Assembly (NCBI GenBank): GCA_023228125.1
Contig: JALOBT010000029.1
Coordinates: 1-36,062 of the forward strand
Direction of reading: 5' to 3'
Length of the DNA stretch: 36,062 bases
From: Candidatus Cloacimonadota bacterium
Lineage (GTDB): Bacteria; Cloacimonadota; Cloacimonadia; Cloacimonadales; Cloacimonadaceae
Every line of letters starts with the position of its first letter. Position 1 is the first letter of the stretch. A program made the position numbers and the translations under genes. This document shows, in pieces, positions 33,801-36,062 of the stretch. The notes beneath the pieces are model-generated. The model saw only the letters and a list, made by a program, of their open reading frames with translations. It was not told where the DNA came from and searched no databases.

Positions 33801-34323
33801 TCTCTATCCCAAGGATAACGACGATGGCGACATCGTGCTCCAATACCACACTGTGGATAATCCTGCCACCACCGGAAATTATTGCACCGTAGGTATAGAA
33901 GATCATCATCAGCTTTCTGGCCTCACCTATACTTATGGAAATTTCTATCCGTCCACGGCTCCAGTTCTTCAGGCCGGACGCGCCATCCGCTTCACCACTA
34001 CCGCTCCAGATACCTATGTGAGTAATGAGGATGCTGTGGCTCTGCTGCCGGTGAGCAATCTGCGCAATTATCCCAATCCTTTCAACCCCAGCACCACCAT
34101 CGCTTTTGAAAGCAAGCTGGCCACCACTGCCGCCCTTTATATCTATAATATGAAGGGACAACTGGTGCGTGAATTGCACAAGGGTGCGATCCCCTCTGGC
34201 ACCAATAGCTTCACCTGGGATGGCATGGATGATTCCGGACAGAATGTAGCCACCGGACTCTATCTCTACCGTCTGCAAACCCCGTCTGCCAGCTATGCCC
34301 GCAAAATGCTGCTGATGAAGTAA
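30802..34323 (+). CDS. C25 (gingipain-like) peptidase-family secreted protein with sorting domain
   Basis: A 1173-residue protein starting at 30802 (GGGAGGACCG before ATG) with signal peptide MRILILSLSILCISLLSAA. After a propeptide-like region comes a Peptidase_C25 domain (~190-530): PKMLIISHPNL, YLLLLGDT, LVGRFSFND, QLISYRGWGDANGWHFP and VFSIVCNTGDF. Cys423 is the expected nucleophile. The expected His, 33 residues before it as in RgpB (His211/Cys244), is Trp390; His397 in NGWHFP is nearby. Beta-sandwich domains follow (~600-850), then a ~200-residue globular part with SNGWASF and QWNEAYNQY, and the FlgD/T9SS-like end (NYPNPFNPSTTIAF, NMKGQLVREL, ATGLYLYRLQ). Secreted or surface-bound; activity is uncertain. 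Confidence 0.85.
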   Translation: MRILILSLSILCISLLSAATLERFQDTGSGINARFENLRTAPFERGEVSIDDGDEEFPDTPMISRTFAFPYESAELLVNQMTWRVFSKQGDYLHSRQEIMNSALQLSQPFVFREMRGLTLRIQTQVETDTEILTLDNLDFQLQGSGAATFPESLSPAFVEAYRVLADNWDSSYLRNLPVSRPKMLIISHPNLANYQTDFIKWKRSLGFDVYVINKAEAGGTLQEIRETVRTHYLEHRTDYLLLLGDTVGNYSIPTNFFPSPEYPENDADDHYYTLLEGDDYFPEMLVGRFSFNDIMEFIVMATKTVSYEREPFMGDTAWMKRGLAIAGNYAEGNLRPTTPVWMSRWLREKMLDYGYAAVDTVFYPPSYPGTSAITQSINRGVQLISYRGWGDANGWHFPSFHTPDLTNTYNGSKMPIVFSIVCNTGDFANTVNPSFGEAWMRMGTAANLGGCVAFVGPSDLHTKTRLNNSISSGAYRAIMDYSVRGFASSVLQGKLELYKNYPNDQAAGMYVPFYFHVYNILSDPSMNMWILEPGVMQENIIEGGLTFAQSDSHIRINAPHLENAIVSGSKDGISFNYAKVVNGIAILNIDPEEEGELVLTVSKPNWVPLVRTLTVNDQAGIGIIANTGADQRINAGETLEIAITVKNYSTNAYTGISGTIQPYENLEITALNPANFDLAPDATHTLNFQIQANHNIHPNDVLNLHFVTQDPASDHIFQLAGGGAKLVVWNHSGVLDLNQTSTVNFTCVNNGTAPLLNAQVIAESRSEAATIPSTPISIGNIAPGEEVTFNVNITILPNVWDGRAIPLSFVFSDANAYEWKCFYAVTAGTPQSNDPTGPCEYGYFAYDDTDVDYPMAPVYDWFELDPELDGAGNLWLIMDDGVKQLTLPFTFRFFGQDYSSLTISSNGWASFIHTDESYFNNHYIPAALGPYALIAGYWDDLKGKKIGVTEDGNDIFADMRILYWHDAANNRYIVQWNEAYNQYTIQAGDDASLEKFQIILYPKDNDDGDIVLQYHTVDNPATTGNYCTVGIEDHHQLSGLTYTYGNFYPSTAPVLQAGRAIRFTTTAPDTYVSNEDAVALLPVSNLRNYPNPFNPSTTIAFESKLATTAALYIYNMKGQLVRELHKGAIPSGTNSFTWDGMDDSGQNVATGLYLYRLQTPSASYARKMLLMK

Positions 34324-34345
34324 ATAAAAAATATATACCTATAAG

Positions 34346-34386
34346 AAAGAGGGAGCCATAGCAAAGCTCCCTCTTTGCTATGGCTC
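34346..34386 (+). terminator. Two overlapping, mutually exclusive hairpins after the peptidase gene
   Basis: Hairpin A pairs AAAGAGGGAGC (34346-34356) with GCTCCCTCTTT (34366-34376). Hairpin B pairs GAGCCATAGCAAAG (34353-34366) with CTTTGCTATGGCTC (34373-34386). Both are perfect, and they share bases, so only one can form. A resembles a terminator whose stem ends in CTCTTT; neither has a full T-run behind it. The position, 22 bp after the stop codon, fits a transcript end. Confidence 0.65.
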
Positions 34387-34496
34387 TATCGCTATCCAGC
34401 TTCTTTGAACAAGGCTTTGCTGCTGCTGCCACATACTGCGCTGGGGACAGCCTTGCTGCCTGCCCGAGCCTTCGATGAGGTTTTAACCTGCCTTCG

Positions 34497-34532
34497 ACTC
34501 GAGATGACTTGAGGTTCTGAGTCATCTCGAGT
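34497..34532. repeat. 13-bp perfect inverted repeat
   Basis: ACTCGAGATGACT (34497-34509) and AGTCATCTCGAGT (34520-34532) are perfect complements around a 10-nt loop TGAGGTTCTG. It lies in the gene-free stretch 34387-34775; no T-run follows and its function is unknown. Confidence 0.7.
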
Positions 34533-34596
34533 AGAAAGCTTCTTATCTGCAAGCTCGGTGAAAGAGAGAGGCAGGGTTATTTTGTTAGTCGTTAGT

Positions 34597-34676
34597 CGTT
34601 AAAACGTTAAAACGTTAAAACGTTAAAACCCTAAAACGCTAAAACGCCAAAACGCTAAAACGCTAAAACGTTTAAA
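34597..34676. repeat. 8-bp tandem repeat, ten units
   Basis: CGTTAAAA occurs four times, then CCCTAAAA, CGCTAAAA, CGCCAAAA, CGCTAAAA twice and CGTTTAAA, all in 8-bp register. It lies 100 bp before the lipoprotein gene. The rest of 34387-34775 contains no gene that I can see. Confidence 0.9.
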
Positions 34677-34775
34677 CCCAAAACCCATCAAGTCCCTTGA
34701 CATATTTCAGGCTTTTCACCACTTGTTCTCTACTGTTTTTACTTAGCAGAAAACGCCAAAACTCAAAGGATAAAA

Positions 34776-35693
34776 ATGTATAGAAGATATTTTATGGTAC
34801 CGCTGCTGCTTTTGCTGCTTGTATTTAGCAGCTCCTGCGGAGACAATCAAAAGCTTACACCCCCCATAGGAGAAGATACAGGGCTTCTTTTTGGCACGGA
34901 CACCACCCTGGATATCATCACGTGGAATCTAAAGACCTTTCCCCTGAACGCAAACACGGTAAGCCTCCTCAGCGAGATCATACCTCAAATGGGGGCTGAT
35001 GTGATTGCCTTTCAGGAAATTATGGACTACACCCAGTTTCAGGCTCTGGCGGACTTGATCCCAGATTATCAGGCTTATATATACAATGCAACTTCCTCAT
35101 ATCGTCTGGCTTATCTCTATGATACCAGAACGGTTACGGTCAATGCCGAATATACTATATTCAATGGGGATTCGAATCCCTTTCCCCGGCCTCCGTATAT
35201 CCTGGATATAAGCTTTGTGGATCAGAATTACTATATCATAAACAACCATTTCAAAGCCTTGGGAGATAATTACATCGATACAAATGATCCCTGGGATGAA
35301 GAGATGCGTCGTCTTTTGGCCAGCACCAAGCTGGAACAATACATCCGCGAAAACCTGGGTGAAGAGCGGGTAATCATGCTGGGTGATCTGAACGATCAGA
35401 TTCAAGAGCCCGAAGCAACGAATGTGTTTATGCCGTTCCTCAATCGTCCCGATGAATATAGCTTTGCCACCATGCCCATCGCGATGAATCCCACTCCGAA
35501 TACAGTTTCATACCCTTCTTACAATAGCATTTTGGACCAGATCCTGATCACCGATGAGCTCTTTGAAGACTTTAGTGCGGCGGGAAATATCTGCCGTGTA
35601 ATCCGAGTGGAAAATCATGTTGGCGGCCTTTCGGCATATTATCAATTGATCTCCGATCACCGGCCTGTGGGAATCCGGTTGCAGGGCTGGTAA
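34776..35693 (+). CDS. Lipoprotein of the endonuclease/exonuclease/phosphatase family
   Basis: A 305-residue protein with a lipoprotein signal (MYRRYFMVPLLLLLLVFSSSCG; lipid-modified Cys21) and an EEP (DNase I-like) domain. Metal and catalytic motifs are in order: LDIITWNLKTF (Asn), DVIAFQEIMD (Glu), YIINNHFKAL (His), RVIMLGDLNDQ (Asp and Asn) and LISDHRPVGIRL (Asp-His). The active-site set is complete, so it should be a metal-dependent phosphodiesterase acting in the periplasm or on the cell surface. Its substrate could be extracellular nucleic acid or a phospho-compound. The ribosome site AAAGGATAAAA is before ATG. It lies immediately before the rRNA operon. Confidence 0.88.
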   Translation: MYRRYFMVPLLLLLLVFSSSCGDNQKLTPPIGEDTGLLFGTDTTLDIITWNLKTFPLNANTVSLLSEIIPQMGADVIAFQEIMDYTQFQALADLIPDYQAYIYNATSSYRLAYLYDTRTVTVNAEYTIFNGDSNPFPRPPYILDISFVDQNYYIINNHFKALGDNYIDTNDPWDEEMRRLLASTKLEQYIRENLGEERVIMLGDLNDQIQEPEATNVFMPFLNRPDEYSFATMPIAMNPTPNTVSYPSYNSILDQILITDELFEDFSAAGNICRVIRVENHVGGLSAYYQLISDHRPVGIRLQGW

Positions 35694-35849
35694 AAGCTTC
35701 CGGCAAGGCACGCTTTGCAGGGGATATCAGAGCCTCTGAAGCCACTAAAAACACAGAATGAAATTTATTTTGCTTTTCTGATATTTCTGTATACGAAATA
35801 CTTAGGGATATCAGGCGTCAATTTGTCTCAGAATAATGAAAAATATGTA

Positions 35850-35878
35850 TTGACAAAATAAGCCCCTCTGGGAATGTG
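35850..35878 (+). promoter_or_regulatory. Candidate rRNA operon promoter
   Basis: A perfect TTGACA at 35850-35855 about 130 bp before the 16S start. At 17 bp spacing the -10 region reads AATGTG, a poor match. The tRNA-Pro promoter candidate of this window likewise pairs TTGACA with a poor -10. The preceding 35694-35849 shows no gene. Confidence 0.4.
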
Positions 35879-35885
35879 AAAAAAC

Positions 35886-35923
35886 CTGCTCGGCATGAGC
35901 GGGACAAAATTGTTCTTTAATAA
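35886..35923 (+). promoter_or_regulatory. rRNA leader boxB-like hairpin and boxA antitermination site
   Basis: GCTC-GGCAT-GAGC (35888-35899) forms a short hairpin, followed by TGTTCTTTAATAA (35911-35923), which matches the bacterial boxA TGCTCTTTAACAA at 11 of 13 positions. The boxB-boxA order upstream of 16S is that of NusB/NusE-dependent rRNA antitermination leaders. Confidence 0.65.
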
Positions 35924-35984
35924 GTTTATAGAGTGCTATAGAGATAAAGTGATAAGAAGCTCTTGTCAGTTCAATCATTTAATT

Positions 35985-36062
35985 ATGATGGAGAGTTTGA
36001 TCCTGGCTCAGGACGAACGCTGGCGGCGTGGATTAGGCATGCAAGTCGAACGGTAGATATCC
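35985..36062 (+). rRNA. rrs: 16S ribosomal RNA, 5' end only
   Basis: The universal 27F site AGAGTTTGATCCTGGCTCAG begins at 35992 (E. coli position 8), followed by GACGAACGCTGGCGGCGTG and GGCATGCAAGTCGAACGG. The gene start is set about 7 bases before that site by comparison with E. coli numbering, and the gene runs off the window. The 78 bases are too conserved to fix the phylum. Confidence 0.97.

Noticed and set aside
33532..34278. 248-residue frame opposite the C25 peptidase gene
   Set aside because: It is antisense to a clearly coding region with recognisable sorting domain; no independent evidence supports it.

Overview
The window looks like a chromosomal segment of a Gram-negative, fermentative bacterium of the Candidatus Cloacimonadota (WWE1) type or a close FCB-group relative. 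The evidence is several exported proteins with C-terminal FlgD/T9SS-like sorting domains (core NPFNPSTT, then YNMKGQLVR, then GLYLYRL), an alpha-2-macroglobulin-like protein of the Bacteroidetes style, a C25 (gingipain-like) peptidase, an Omp28-like protein and an outer-membrane barrel. The assignment rests on protein style, because only the first ~78 bases of the 16S gene are present at the right edge.

Left part (1-5.7 kb) is accessory and decaying. It holds the start of an alpha-2-macroglobulin-like gene (minus strand), a frameshifted phage-type lysozyme, a DNA methyltransferase cut off mid-domain and joined directly to an FG-GAP repeat exported protein that has lost its own N-terminus, and an exported protein split by an in-frame stop. 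Next comes a strictly periodic 53-bp tandem array carrying two small hairpins per unit. A 390-bp IS21-like non-autonomous element with a perfect 7-bp target duplication interrupts the array.

The middle (5.7-23 kb) is mostly conserved housekeeping. On the plus strand are acyl-CoA ligase, RlmL-type rRNA methyltransferase, EamA transporter, secG and tRNA-Leu(AAG) with a terminator. After dgt (minus) and an Omp28-like secreted protein comes a plus-strand run: an EF-G paralogue, a STAS + REC-HATPase partner-switching pair, prmC and murA. Convergent to it is a minus-strand run of cupin, PIN-PhoH ATPase and alanine racemase with a ~260-residue extra domain, headed by tRNA-Leu(CAG).

23-27 kb is a tightly overlapping minus-strand operon: a TerB-like/ABCG-type ABC transporter of 996 residues and two small cNMP-binding-fold proteins. 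Its 826-bp upstream region has no gene but carries REP-like hairpins, a 140-bp-offset duplication and a 35-bp inverted repeat.

Right part (27.8-36 kb) starts with tRNA-Pro and tRNA-Val, followed within 25 bp by an SDR epimerase, an outer-membrane barrel, a large C25-like peptidase whose catalytic His position is Trp, and a lipoprotein of the endonuclease/exonuclease/phosphatase fold. It ends with an rRNA promoter/leader (boxB-boxA) and the 5' end of 16S rRNA. Dispersed GTAGGGG hairpins with compensatory stem changes occur at two sites and look like a REP family of this genome.
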